DNA of 64,000 nucleotides from JBEISR01 sp044337705 (GTDB lineage Bacteria; Planctomycetota; Planctomycetia; Pirellulales; Pirellulaceae): the NCBI GenBank assembly GCA_044337705.1, contig JBIINB010000004.1, positions 1 to 64,000 on the forward strand, read 5' to 3'. The position numbers and the translations under genes are program-made. Shown here piece by piece: positions 55,961 to 64,000 of the stretch. The notes beneath the pieces were generated by a model, which did not search any database, was not told where the DNA came from, and saw nothing but the letters and a program-made list of their open reading frames with translations. Each line of letters begins with the position of its first letter. Position 1 is the stretch's first letter.

Positions 55961-58180
55961 CTACCTGCCGGTCGCTTGGGAAGCGGGTTCCTGTTGCCCC
56001 GGAGCCTCCAGGTCTGGGGCAGGCAACGGCGTAGGGTCCAGATACCGCGCTAGGTATTCGGTGCGGAGTCTTCCGTACGTGCCACCGATGCCATGGTCAA
56101 ACTGCGGATAGATCATCATGTCGAACCGCTTGTTGGCATCATGCAGCGCGTTGGACAGCTGCCAGGTGTTGGAAGGGTGCACATTGTCATCGACTAATCC
56201 ATGTACCAGCAGCAACTTGCCGCGAAGCTGCGATGCATATTCCATGCACGACCCCAGACGGTACCCTTCAGGATTCTCCTGAGGTGTGCGCATGTAACGT
56301 TCCGTATAGATTGTGTCGTAGTTTCTAAAATTGGTCACTGGCGCGCCGGCCACCGCGACGTGGAAGAGATCGGGGTAGCGAAGCATTGCCAGAGCGGCCA
56401 TATATCCGCCATAGGAATGCCCGAAGATGCCGACTCTCTGAGCATCCACCCAGGGCTGCCCAGCCAGATGGCCGACTCCGGCAGCTTGGTCATCCAGATC
56501 GACCCCCCCCAGCCTCTGATAGGTCGCCGATTCAAACGCCTTGCCGCGTCCCGTGGTGCCTCGATTGCCGATTTTTGCCACCAACACACCCAGTTCACAC
56601 AAAGGATTGGCTACGACAAAGCGGCACTGGAGCCCCTGCGAGGCAGGACCGCCGTAGACATCGATCACCAGAGGGTACTTTCGACTGGGGTCGAAATGAG
56701 CCGGCTTTTGAAGGATACCGTGAAGCATGGTGGTACCGTCGGTGGAGCGAAAGGAGAACCACTCGGCCGGCAACAGGCCAGCCTCTCGTGCCGCCTGGGC
56801 AGAACCTTCCGCCAGCACCCATTCCCCCATATCGATGCCATAGACCACAGAGCTGGGCGGGGTGTCGACCATTTCCCGCACGGCGACGACATGGCGATGG
56901 TCCGGGGAGACTTGAAATCCGGTGTGATGAAGCGGCGACCTGGTGATCCGTTGAGCTTGGGTGCCGTCAAGCCGCACGCGATGCAACTGTGCCGCGTATG
57001 GATTGCTGTCGCTGAAGGCGGTGTAGTAAAGCCATCCAGCGGCTTCATCCAACTGCACCAGCTCACCACAAGGATAGGGTACATCGGGGGTCAGTTCTGC
57101 CAATAGACGCCCGTCCAGATGCCGAAGATGATACCGCTTCCATCCATTCGACTCGGTCTCCCAGAGGAAACGTTGGCCATCTTCAAGAAAGCGGATCGTC
57201 GGTGCATTTTCTTGCCACGTTGGCTGCCTCTCTGATACCACGACGCGCTGTTCCAGCGTCACCAGATCGATGGCGATCCAGTCGAGAACATCCTGTCGGC
57301 GGTTGGTGCGATGGACCAGCAGTTCTTTGCCATCAGGCGAGAACTGAATCCGGTAGAGATACTGCCTCGGTTCGCCGGGGATATCGATCTTTCGCTGGAT
57401 GCCGCTGGCGAGATCATACAACCAGAGAAAGACCTCGGGATTGCTGTCGCCCGCTTTGGGGTAGCGAGAAGCGAGAACGGTGGTGTAGGAGTCCAAGTTG
57501 CCACCCGTCAGGTAATAGTCCTGCATCCCCTCTTCGCGCACTTCGTAATAAGCGAGAGTCTGGCTGTCAGGCGACCACCACATCGCCTCCTGCTGAAACA
57601 GTTCTTCCCCATAGACCCAGCAGCATGTTCCATATCGCCGTCGCTCGGTCCCATCGGTGGTCACCGCCACAGGGAAACGCCCTTCGACCTGTCCGGCAGG
57701 TTCCAGCCAGAGGTTGTTCTCGCGATGCACTGCGTTCCATCGGCCGTCGGGAGAAGTTTCTTCCGTGCGCTGCTGAGCGCGGCCGACAGCCGCTCGACTA
57801 CGAGAACGGCTTGTGGGATTGGGGGCTGCGGCCGCCGGGAACGCATCTTCGACTTCCGATACCGTTCTGGTCGCCGCGTCCCAACGCCTTCTTTTTCCTT
57901 CGGATCGGAAGGTCAGTCCACTCCCGTCGGCTTCCCAACTAGCCGCTTCGATCCGTCCGCCTGGCTGCAACTGGCGCATCTGCTGCGCCATGCGGTCCAT
58001 GCGTGCTATCCCTTCGGCATGTCGAGCCAGCTCCGAGTTGGGCAGCGGATCTTCTCCGCGAAGCGGCGCAAGCAGGTGGATGCCGCCGATTTTTGATTCC
58101 TGTAGCAGCATTCCAATCGCAAGCAATCCAGCGACTGCGTGCCAGACATTCCAAGAAACACTCCGTCCGACGAAAGCCAT
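55961..58180 (-). CDS. Exported dipeptidyl-peptidase IV-like serine peptidase (S9B)
   Basis: In this 739-residue protein, a hydrophobic signal (about 12-32) precedes the DPP-IV beta-propeller (WVYGEELFQQEAMWWSPDSQ and PKAGDSNPEVFLWLYD are typical). The C-terminal hydrolase has the serine in GHSYGGY (S589), the acid in GLVDDNVHPSN (D664) and H696 in FDHGIGG. It removes X-Pro or similar dipeptides from peptides outside the cytoplasm. The ATG at 58180 has AGGAG 5 nt upstream. Convergence with putA makes a peptide-to-proline-to-glutamate route plausible but unproven. It lacks the N-terminal zincin-like domain of the paralogue at 12059-15208. Confidence 0.92.
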   Translation of the reverse strand: MAFVGRSVSWNVWHAVAGLLAIGMLLQESKIGGIHLLAPLRGEDPLPNSELARHAEGIARMDRMAQQMRQLQPGGRIEAASWEADGSGLTFRSEGKRRRWDAATRTVSEVEDAFPAAAAPNPTSRSRSRAAVGRAQQRTEETSPDGRWNAVHRENNLWLEPAGQVEGRFPVAVTTDGTERRRYGTCCWVYGEELFQQEAMWWSPDSQTLAYYEVREEGMQDYYLTGGNLDSYTTVLASRYPKAGDSNPEVFLWLYDLASGIQRKIDIPGEPRQYLYRIQFSPDGKELLVHRTNRRQDVLDWIAIDLVTLEQRVVVSERQPTWQENAPTIRFLEDGQRFLWETESNGWKRYHLRHLDGRLLAELTPDVPYPCGELVQLDEAAGWLYYTAFSDSNPYAAQLHRVRLDGTQAQRITRSPLHHTGFQVSPDHRHVVAVREMVDTPPSSVVYGIDMGEWVLAEGSAQAAREAGLLPAEWFSFRSTDGTTMLHGILQKPAHFDPSRKYPLVIDVYGGPASQGLQCRFVVANPLCELGVLVAKIGNRGTTGRGKAFESATYQRLGGVDLDDQAAGVGHLAGQPWVDAQRVGIFGHSYGGYMAALAMLRYPDLFHVAVAGAPVTNFRNYDTIYTERYMRTPQENPEGYRLGSCMEYASQLRGKLLLVHGLVDDNVHPSNTWQLSNALHDANKRFDMMIYPQFDHGIGGTYGRLRTEYLARYLDPTPLPAPDLEAPGQQEPASQATGR

Positions 58181-58431
58181 GATGACTCCTGTGCCCTTGA
58201 CGTTACCCCGGGGAACCCGTTGGGGTGCTTGTCCAACAAAAAGGAAGCTTCCCAAAGGAGAAGCGTCCCTCGATTTCTAACCTCTTGAAAGCCGACATGC
58301 CAGTGGCACTTCGGCTTGAAGTTGCTTCGGACTCTTCAATTTTCTGAGGTCGATAACCGCCTAACGACTGAAAAAGAACCTAAGAAAGATTTCTGGTGAT
58401 CCGCCCTCGTGCTCGTGCTGCTGCTCCTGCT

Positions 58432-58445
58432 CGGAACTAGTTCCG
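58432..58445. repeat. Perfect 14-bp palindrome (CGGAACTAGTTCCG)
   Basis: Symmetric site next to a CTCGTG-rich run between genes. It could be an operator or part of a dispersed repeat; nothing adjacent decides this. Confidence 0.5.
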
Positions 58446-58815
58446 ATGACTTGATAAACCTACAGGAACGACGCAAAGTTTACAGTCTCTCAACCGACTA
58501 GGTTGCTCAGCCGGATGGTATCGCCGAATCGCACGCACAGTAGGATGCTGAGATAGATAACGTTTGCGAGTTGCGTCCGCTGTGGCAAAAGGTACACAAG
58601 CACGAATCTCAAATCGAAGAAACGCCAGAACGGTGCCGTGAACCGAAGCGGCGAAATCGCGCGTTTTTGAAATGGAATATCTTTGGTCGCCTCCCGGTTG
58701 CAGCAGACGATAGATGATCGCCATCGTGGTAGGAATCAGCGAGTCGGCTCGCAAAGTCCGTCGATCCCCCTCCTGGTCGGCGGTGATCCAAGTGTTCTCT
58801 TCTGCACTGCGGCTT

Positions 58816-59081
58816 TCAGCCTCGCTGTCTTTGATTTACTTCATTTTCTTTTGGTCCGGTCAGAAGACTTCTTTCAGGAAGCACGAAAGTGCAGTTGAAG
58901 AACATCGCCACCATCGCAAAGGCCACCAAGCACCTCGGCATCCCGACATCCTTGAGCAGCTCTTCCGGCGACAGACCCTTACCAGTCGCTTCAGAGTTGG
59001 GATTGCGATGTTCTGAGGAACATCAGACCAGAAAGAAACCGCGGGGATCAGGGCGAGAGCCAACTGGTACTTCCAGTGCAC
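58816..59081 (-). pseudogene. Probable frameshifted fragment of an MFS-type sugar transporter
   Basis: One minus-strand frame reads WKYQLALALIPAVSFW. After a -1 shift the next frame reads GLSPEELLKDVGMPRCLVAFAMVAMFF and then stops. This order (W-x-x-x-L-A-L-A-L-I-P-A, then G-x-S-x-E-E-L-L-K, then a hydrophobic helix) recalls the linker between the two halves of planctomycete MFS sugar permeases. No other part of such a gene is recognisable around it. Low confidence, since the match is from memory. Confidence 0.3.
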
Positions 59082-59297
59082 GTCATCTAGTCATCGAGGG
59101 CTCTGCTGAGGATCCCCCCAGCTTCAGGCCAGGAAGCAATGGAGCATCATGAGTTAATCAGTCCGATTGGTCGGGAGGCGCTTGGGTGAGGCGGGGGAAG
59201 AATGGTGCCCACTTCCGCAATGGACCGGTGTCTGTCGGCAAATCGGCCGCTGAAAGGGGTGATCCGGTCGAGCGGATAGGGACCAATTGACGAGCCA

Positions 59298-61214
59298 TCA
59301 TGGTGAAGAGGAGGAGGGAGCGAGCTTCTTTTTTCGTAGCAGTTCAATCGCCTCCAAGGTTCTGGCATTGTCCGAGTAAAGTTCGGCAAGGGCGGCCAGA
59401 AATTCAGCCTGTTTCGAATCGGGCAGTTGCTCCAAGGAGTGCTCCATCCATTGCTGGAGTTCCTCAAAAGACTGTTCGTTCTTTTGGTCGATGGGTGTTT
59501 GCTGTGCCTGGGTCCAGTGCCGCACTGCAGCGACTAAGTCGGCCTCTCTTGAAGAGAGAGTGGCCTCCTGGGGTCCGAAGACCGTTAGGAAGGCCCGCAT
59601 TTTCGAATCGGCCTGCCATGGGTGGCGGCGAAGAGTTTCTTGGCAACTCAGGAACACTTGTTCGATCGGACTGGGGGCTTGCTGAGGTTCTCGAAGACGA
59701 TTGCGCAGTTCTCGCTCGGCCTGGCGAAGTTCGAGCGCCGAGAGCATCTTGCGGACCTCCGGTTGCCTAGGGTCCATCGGCTGTTCGAGCAGCCAAGTAT
59801 TCAGCCAAGACTGGTGCTCTCGGATGATCGAGAAATCTTCCTGCTGGAAGGCGTTCATCGTCTTTTCAAGAATGGCATCTTCGCTTGGAAGTCGTGTCCA
59901 TTGTCTCCATCCCCAGACACCCACCGCCAGCGCAAAGAGGAAAAAGACGAGGGAAGTCCAATGCCAACCTTCAGCTTCCCATTCGTGCTCCTTCTTCTTC
60001 TTTCTTTCGCGCCGCTTCATCTCCTCCAGCGTCGTGAACTCCGACTTTCGCGACATGGCCAACTCCGCTTCGGTTGGCTCGGGCATCAGTTTGCTGGGAG
60101 ATGCTGCCATGGTGGCCGCGGTTCCTTCCAGCGGAGCCTTGGAAGCTTCGGACGGAGAATCCTTATTCGGATCGGCGATGCGGGTTGAAAATCCGGTCTG
60201 GCTACCCCGCATATCAATCTGCTTTTCCCGAAGCACGCTCGCCGACTCGATCGACGAGGGCTCCATCGCGGCATCGGCTTGGGGTACTTGCGAAGGGGGG
60301 TGGTTCGCTGAAGACTTTTCTTCGGCGACGTTTCCCCCCGTATCGGCCACCCGATCCACTCCGTGGCGAATGGCGCGCACGCGATTGCCGATGACCAGGG
60401 CGGTGGGAGGCCGCTTGGCGGGGTCTTTCTGAAGAAGTTCGTGGATCAGGCCTTCCAGTTCCTCTGGGGTCTTGGGTGCTAGTGTACGGACCGGCGGAAA
60501 ATGCTCGTACCGCACCGAATAAAGCACTTCGGGGACCGAGCGCCCGACGAAGGGTGGTCTGCCCGTCAGAGCGAAGTACGCGATGCTGCCGACCGAGTAG
60601 AGGTCGCTCTTACTAGTTACCGCTTTGCCCTCGGCCTGTTCGGGAGGCATGTAGTCGGCAGTGCCGACGATACTGCCTGCTGCGGTCATTTCCTCGCTAC
60701 CGAAAAACTTGGCGATACCAAAATCTGCAAGTTTCACGTTACCGTCCGTGTCCAGCATGATGTTGGCCGGTTTCAGATCGCGGTGGATCACCCCTTGATC
60801 ATGCGCAGTTTTAAGCGCCCCACACATTTCGCTGATCAGTCGGCAGACGTCGCGCCATTGCATCGGTCCATCCCGTTTGATGCGATGGTGAAGACTTTCC
60901 CCCTTCACAAACTCCATCGAATAAAAAAGCTTTCCTTTTTCTTCGCCATATCCGATCAACTGAATGATGTGCGGGTGCTGGAGTTTCTTGAGCGTTTCCA
61001 CCTCGGCGGCGAATCGCCTGCGAAAGCGTTCTTGATCGGCAAGGGAGTTGGCGATCACCTTGATCGCGACTGGCTGTCCCGTCTTGGCGTGGATTCCTTC
61101 GTAGACGATCCCCATGCCCCCCTGCCCCAAGACTCGCTCGACCTTGTACGGACCAAGGTACTCCGATGGCTCCTCGGGAGCCGCGCCGGGGTCACCCTGC
61201 TCGGGAGATGTCAT
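59298..61214 (-). CDS. Hanks-type Ser/Thr kinase with membrane helix and C-terminal extracytoplasmic part
   Basis: This 638-residue protein has a complete kinase domain (about 23-290): glycine loop GQGGMGIVYEG, K52, catalytic HRDLKPAN (D146), DFG (164-166) and MPPEQAEG. A charged Ala/Ser linker follows, then one membrane helix near residues 425-447 (TSLVFFLFALAVGVWGW) and about 190 helical residues that would lie outside the cytoplasm as a sensor or scaffold. ATG at 61214 has AAGGA 7 nt upstream; an ATG at 61229 would overlap the divergent gene's start. The first codon lies 13 bp from the first codon of the divergent HDAC-like gene. Confidence 0.93.
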   Translation of the reverse strand: MTSPEQGDPGAAPEEPSEYLGPYKVERVLGQGGMGIVYEGIHAKTGQPVAIKVIANSLADQERFRRRFAAEVETLKKLQHPHIIQLIGYGEEKGKLFYSMEFVKGESLHHRIKRDGPMQWRDVCRLISEMCGALKTAHDQGVIHRDLKPANIMLDTDGNVKLADFGIAKFFGSEEMTAAGSIVGTADYMPPEQAEGKAVTSKSDLYSVGSIAYFALTGRPPFVGRSVPEVLYSVRYEHFPPVRTLAPKTPEELEGLIHELLQKDPAKRPPTALVIGNRVRAIRHGVDRVADTGGNVAEEKSSANHPPSQVPQADAAMEPSSIESASVLREKQIDMRGSQTGFSTRIADPNKDSPSEASKAPLEGTAATMAASPSKLMPEPTEAELAMSRKSEFTTLEEMKRRERKKKKEHEWEAEGWHWTSLVFFLFALAVGVWGWRQWTRLPSEDAILEKTMNAFQQEDFSIIREHQSWLNTWLLEQPMDPRQPEVRKMLSALELRQAERELRNRLREPQQAPSPIEQVFLSCQETLRRHPWQADSKMRAFLTVFGPQEATLSSREADLVAAVRHWTQAQQTPIDQKNEQSFEELQQWMEHSLEQLPDSKQAEFLAALAELYSDNARTLEAIELLRKKKLAPSSSSP

Positions 61215-61227
61215 AGGAGGTTCCTTC
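61215..61227. promoter_or_regulatory. 13-bp spacer carrying ribosome-binding sites for both divergent genes
   Basis: The spacer reads AGGAGGTTCCTTC on the plus strand. AGGAGG serves the plus-strand gene (ATG at 61228, 7-nt spacing). On the minus strand AAGGA serves the kinase (ATG at 61214, 7-nt spacing). There is no room for a promoter, so transcription of each gene must begin inside the other's coding region. Confidence 0.75.
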
Positions 61228-62193
<966 letters not shown>

Positions 62194-62287
62194 TCGATTT
62201 GGGTGCGGACCGATCGTCGTCGATTGGTTTACACTAGAGGCTGGATCGATCGAGTCGCGGTTGGTGAAGGAGAGGATCAAAAGAACG

Positions 62288-64000
62288 ATGGAACGGGCCT
62301 TTCGGTTGGAATCGTGGCTGGGTGTAGATCAGGATTCCTCGTGGCTTGGTGCCGGACAGCGGCCAGTAGTCTCGCAGGGGGAAGGGCCCACTGGCTCTCT
62401 TCCACTTTCCGACCAGATGTTGAGGGAGTGGTCCAGTGGCGATCTATTTGGCTGGACGCAGAACGCCGGGATGGGCTGGCCTCCCAGCAAGATGCTGGGG
62501 CCGCAGTTTCTTCTACTGAGCACCCAAGGGGGAATCCGCGCGGAAGATGGCAGTCCCGTAGCGCTCGGCTATCACACGGGGCACTGGGAAGTTGGCCTTC
62601 TGATGCGCGAGGCAGCGCGTTGGATCGAGCAATCGGGCGGGGTGCCTTTTGCCGGGTTCGTCAGCGATCCTTGCGACGGTCGCACCCAGGGGACGACTGG
62701 TATGTTCGATTCGCTTCCCTATCGCAACGATGCCGCCATCGTTCTGCGTCGTCTGATCCGTTCGCTTCCGACCCGGCGCGGCGTGATGGGGGTTGCCACC
62801 TGCGACAAGGGACTCCCTGCGATGATGATCGCACTGGCGGGCTCCAGCCAACTCCCTTCGGTTCTGGTTCCGGGAGGTGTTACCTTGCCGGCCAAGGGAG
62901 CGGAGGATCTTGGCAAAGTCCAGACGATCGGCGCCCGCTACTCGCATGGGGAGATTTCCCTGGAAGCAGCTGCCGAAGCGGGCTGTCGCGCCTGCGGTTC
63001 ACCTGGTGGAGGGTGCCAGTTTCTGGGGACCGCAGCTACCAGCCAGGTCGTCGCCGAAGCGCTGGGGATGACCGTCCCCCATGCAGCCCTCGCCCCCAGC
63101 GGACAGCCGCTCTGGCTGGAAACCGCTCGTCGCAGCGCCCAGGCGCTCTGGGATATGCACCAACGGAAACAGACGCTGGCCGATTTCCTCACCGAGGACT
63201 CGTTCCACAATGCACTGGCGGTTCACGCAGCTTGTGGTGGATCGACCAATCTCCTGCTCCATATTCCCGCTGTCGCCCACGCTGCAGGTCTGCGTCGGCC
63301 CGATGTCCAGCAGTGGCGTAGCATCAATCTTCAGGTAGCCCGCTTCGTCGACTGCCTTCCCAATGGTCCCGCCTACCATCCGACCGTACGGTTCTTTCTT
63401 GCCGGCGGGGTTCCGGAGCTGATGTGGCACTTGCGCGAATTGGGTGTCGCGCGTTGCGATGCACGTACGATCACCGGGGAAACATGGCACACCATCCTCG
63501 ATGCCTGGCACCGCTCGCCACGCCGCATCCAGTTGCGGCAGTGGCTCCTCGAGAACGACGGGGTCGACCCCGATCAGGTGATCTATCCCCCAGCGGCAGC
63601 TGGTGCCGCTGGGATGACCAGCACGGTTTGCTTCCCCGTAGGCAATCTCTGCCCCGACGGTTCGGTGATCAAATCGACGGCTATCGACCCCAGCGTGATC
63701 GATCCGGATGGGGTTTACCGCAAGGAGGGACCGGCGCGCGTCTTCACCACCGAGAAGGAAGCGGTTGCGGCTATCAAGGGGCAACACCCGCGCCCGATCC
63801 GGCCAGGTGACATTCTGATTCTGATCGGACGTGGTCCGCTGGGATCGGGAATGGAAGAGACCTACCAAGTCACCAGCGCCCTGAAGCACCTTTCCTGGGG
63901 CAAGGAGGTGGCAGTAGTTACCGACGCGAGGTTTTCCGGGGTCAGCACCGGTGCTTGCATCGGTCACGTAGGCCCCGAGGCGTTAGCTGGGGGACCGATC
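62288..64000 (+). CDS. YjhG/YagF-type dehydratase (IlvD/Edd family), C-terminus cut by window edge
   Basis: The 571 visible residues are open to the end of the window. Fe-S cluster and active-site features of the IlvD/Edd family are present: DPCDGRTQGT (C129), ATCDKG (C172) and CRACGSPGGGC (C233, C236, C243). The block YSHGEISLEAAAEAGCRACGSPGGGCQFLGTAATS is characteristic of the YjhG/YagF group, which dehydrates sugar acids such as D-xylonate, rather than of branched-chain amino-acid synthesis. AGGAGAGG lies about 12 nt before the ATG. Neighbouring sugar-acid genes are not seen in the window. Confidence 0.92.
   Translation, partial: MERAFRLESWLGVDQDSSWLGAGQRPVVSQGEGPTGSLPLSDQMLREWSSGDLFGWTQNAGMGWPPSKMLGPQFLLLSTQGGIRAEDGSPVALGYHTGHWEVGLLMREAARWIEQSGGVPFAGFVSDPCDGRTQGTTGMFDSLPYRNDAAIVLRRLIRSLPTRRGVMGVATCDKGLPAMMIALAGSSQLPSVLVPGGVTLPAKGAEDLGKVQTIGARYSHGEISLEAAAEAGCRACGSPGGGCQFLGTAATSQVVAEALGMTVPHAALAPSGQPLWLETARRSAQALWDMHQRKQTLADFLTEDSFHNALAVHAACGGSTNLLLHIPAVAHAAGLRRPDVQQWRSINLQVARFVDCLPNGPAYHPTVRFFLAGGVPELMWHLRELGVARCDARTITGETWHTILDAWHRSPRRIQLRQWLLENDGVDPDQVIYPPAAAGAAGMTSTVCFPVGNLCPDGSVIKSTAIDPSVIDPDGVYRKEGPARVFTTEKEAVAAIKGQHPRPIRPGDILILIGRGPLGSGMEETYQVTSALKHLSWGKEVAVVTDARFSGVSTGACIGHVGPEALAGGPI

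Larger units (their letters stand above)
58181..59297. other. 1.1-kb gap with decayed sequence
   Basis: No intact gene is supported. It holds the likely remnant of a transporter gene (58816-59081, minus strand), a run of CTCGTGCTGCTG-type triplets at about 58405-58431, and the perfect 14-bp palindrome CGGAACTAGTTCCG at 58432-58445. The left end contains the promoter of the S9 peptidase gene. Confidence 0.5.

Noticed and set aside
62203..63321. 372-residue plus-strand frame at the window end
   Set aside because: Overlaps the YjhG-type dehydratase in a different frame. The dehydratase frame has all family motifs and runs open to the window edge.

Overview
This window looks like chromosomal DNA of a planctomycete, most likely from the Pirellulales. 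The evidence is indirect but consistent. There are two Hanks-type Ser/Thr kinases, one with the planctomycete N-terminal segment that runs into the glycine loop. There are also FHA-domain regulators, an arylsulfatase-type protein, an exosortase cluster, very large secreted proteins of unknown function, moderately high GC, and mostly single genes with long gaps between them. No rRNA, tRNA, CRISPR array, integrase or intact transposase was recognised.

Layout. 1-7.3 kb: a truncated ArnT-like membrane glycosyltransferase, a membrane Ser/Thr kinase divergent from a PPP-type phosphatase, a secreted ThuA-domain protein, and an FHA-GAF-PP2C phosphatase. 7.8-12 kb: a BamA-like outer-membrane assembly factor split into a POTRA-only protein and a barrel protein with overlapping stop and start codons, followed by scpA. 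12-18 kb: a secreted fusion of an HExxH zincin-like domain with a dipeptidyl-peptidase IV (S9) module, then a secreted proline-rich protein with four immunoglobulin-like repeats. 18-19.3 kb: a repeat-bearing gene desert. 19.3-26.9 kb: a 1369-residue VWA/STN/glycine-rich secreted protein with a clear terminator, a sulfatase, and two adjacent cyclophilins (one exported, one cytoplasmic).

27.5-37 kb: a five-gene minus-strand operon for exopolysaccharide and surface-protein export. It encodes an exosortase, a Wzc-like tyrosine autokinase/chain-length protein, a 1521-residue TPR protein, an EpsI-like protein and a priming sugar transferase. Upstream lie an FHA-like membrane protein and a HEAT-like protein. 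41-50.8 kb: a DEAD-box helicase, a zinc-ribbon membrane protein and a 2158-residue secreted protein of unknown family. 51-58.2 kb: Mrp-type P-loop ATPase, bifunctional PutA, and a second DPP-IV-like peptidase. 58.2-64 kb: a gap with a probable decayed transporter remnant, a second membrane Ser/Thr kinase whose start lies 13 bp from that of a divergent histone-deacetylase-like protein, and a truncated YjhG/YagF-type dehydratase.

Functionally the window mixes envelope biogenesis (BamA pair, exosortase/EPS operon, secreted adhesin-like proteins), phospho-signalling (two kinases, PPP and PP2C phosphatases, FHA readers), protein and proline catabolism (two S9 peptidases and PutA would form a plausible peptide-to-glutamate route), and housekeeping genes (scpA, mrp, helicase, cyclophilins). 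Start codons were refined from Shine-Dalgarno spacing and signal peptides where possible. All family names come from reading motifs, not from database searches.
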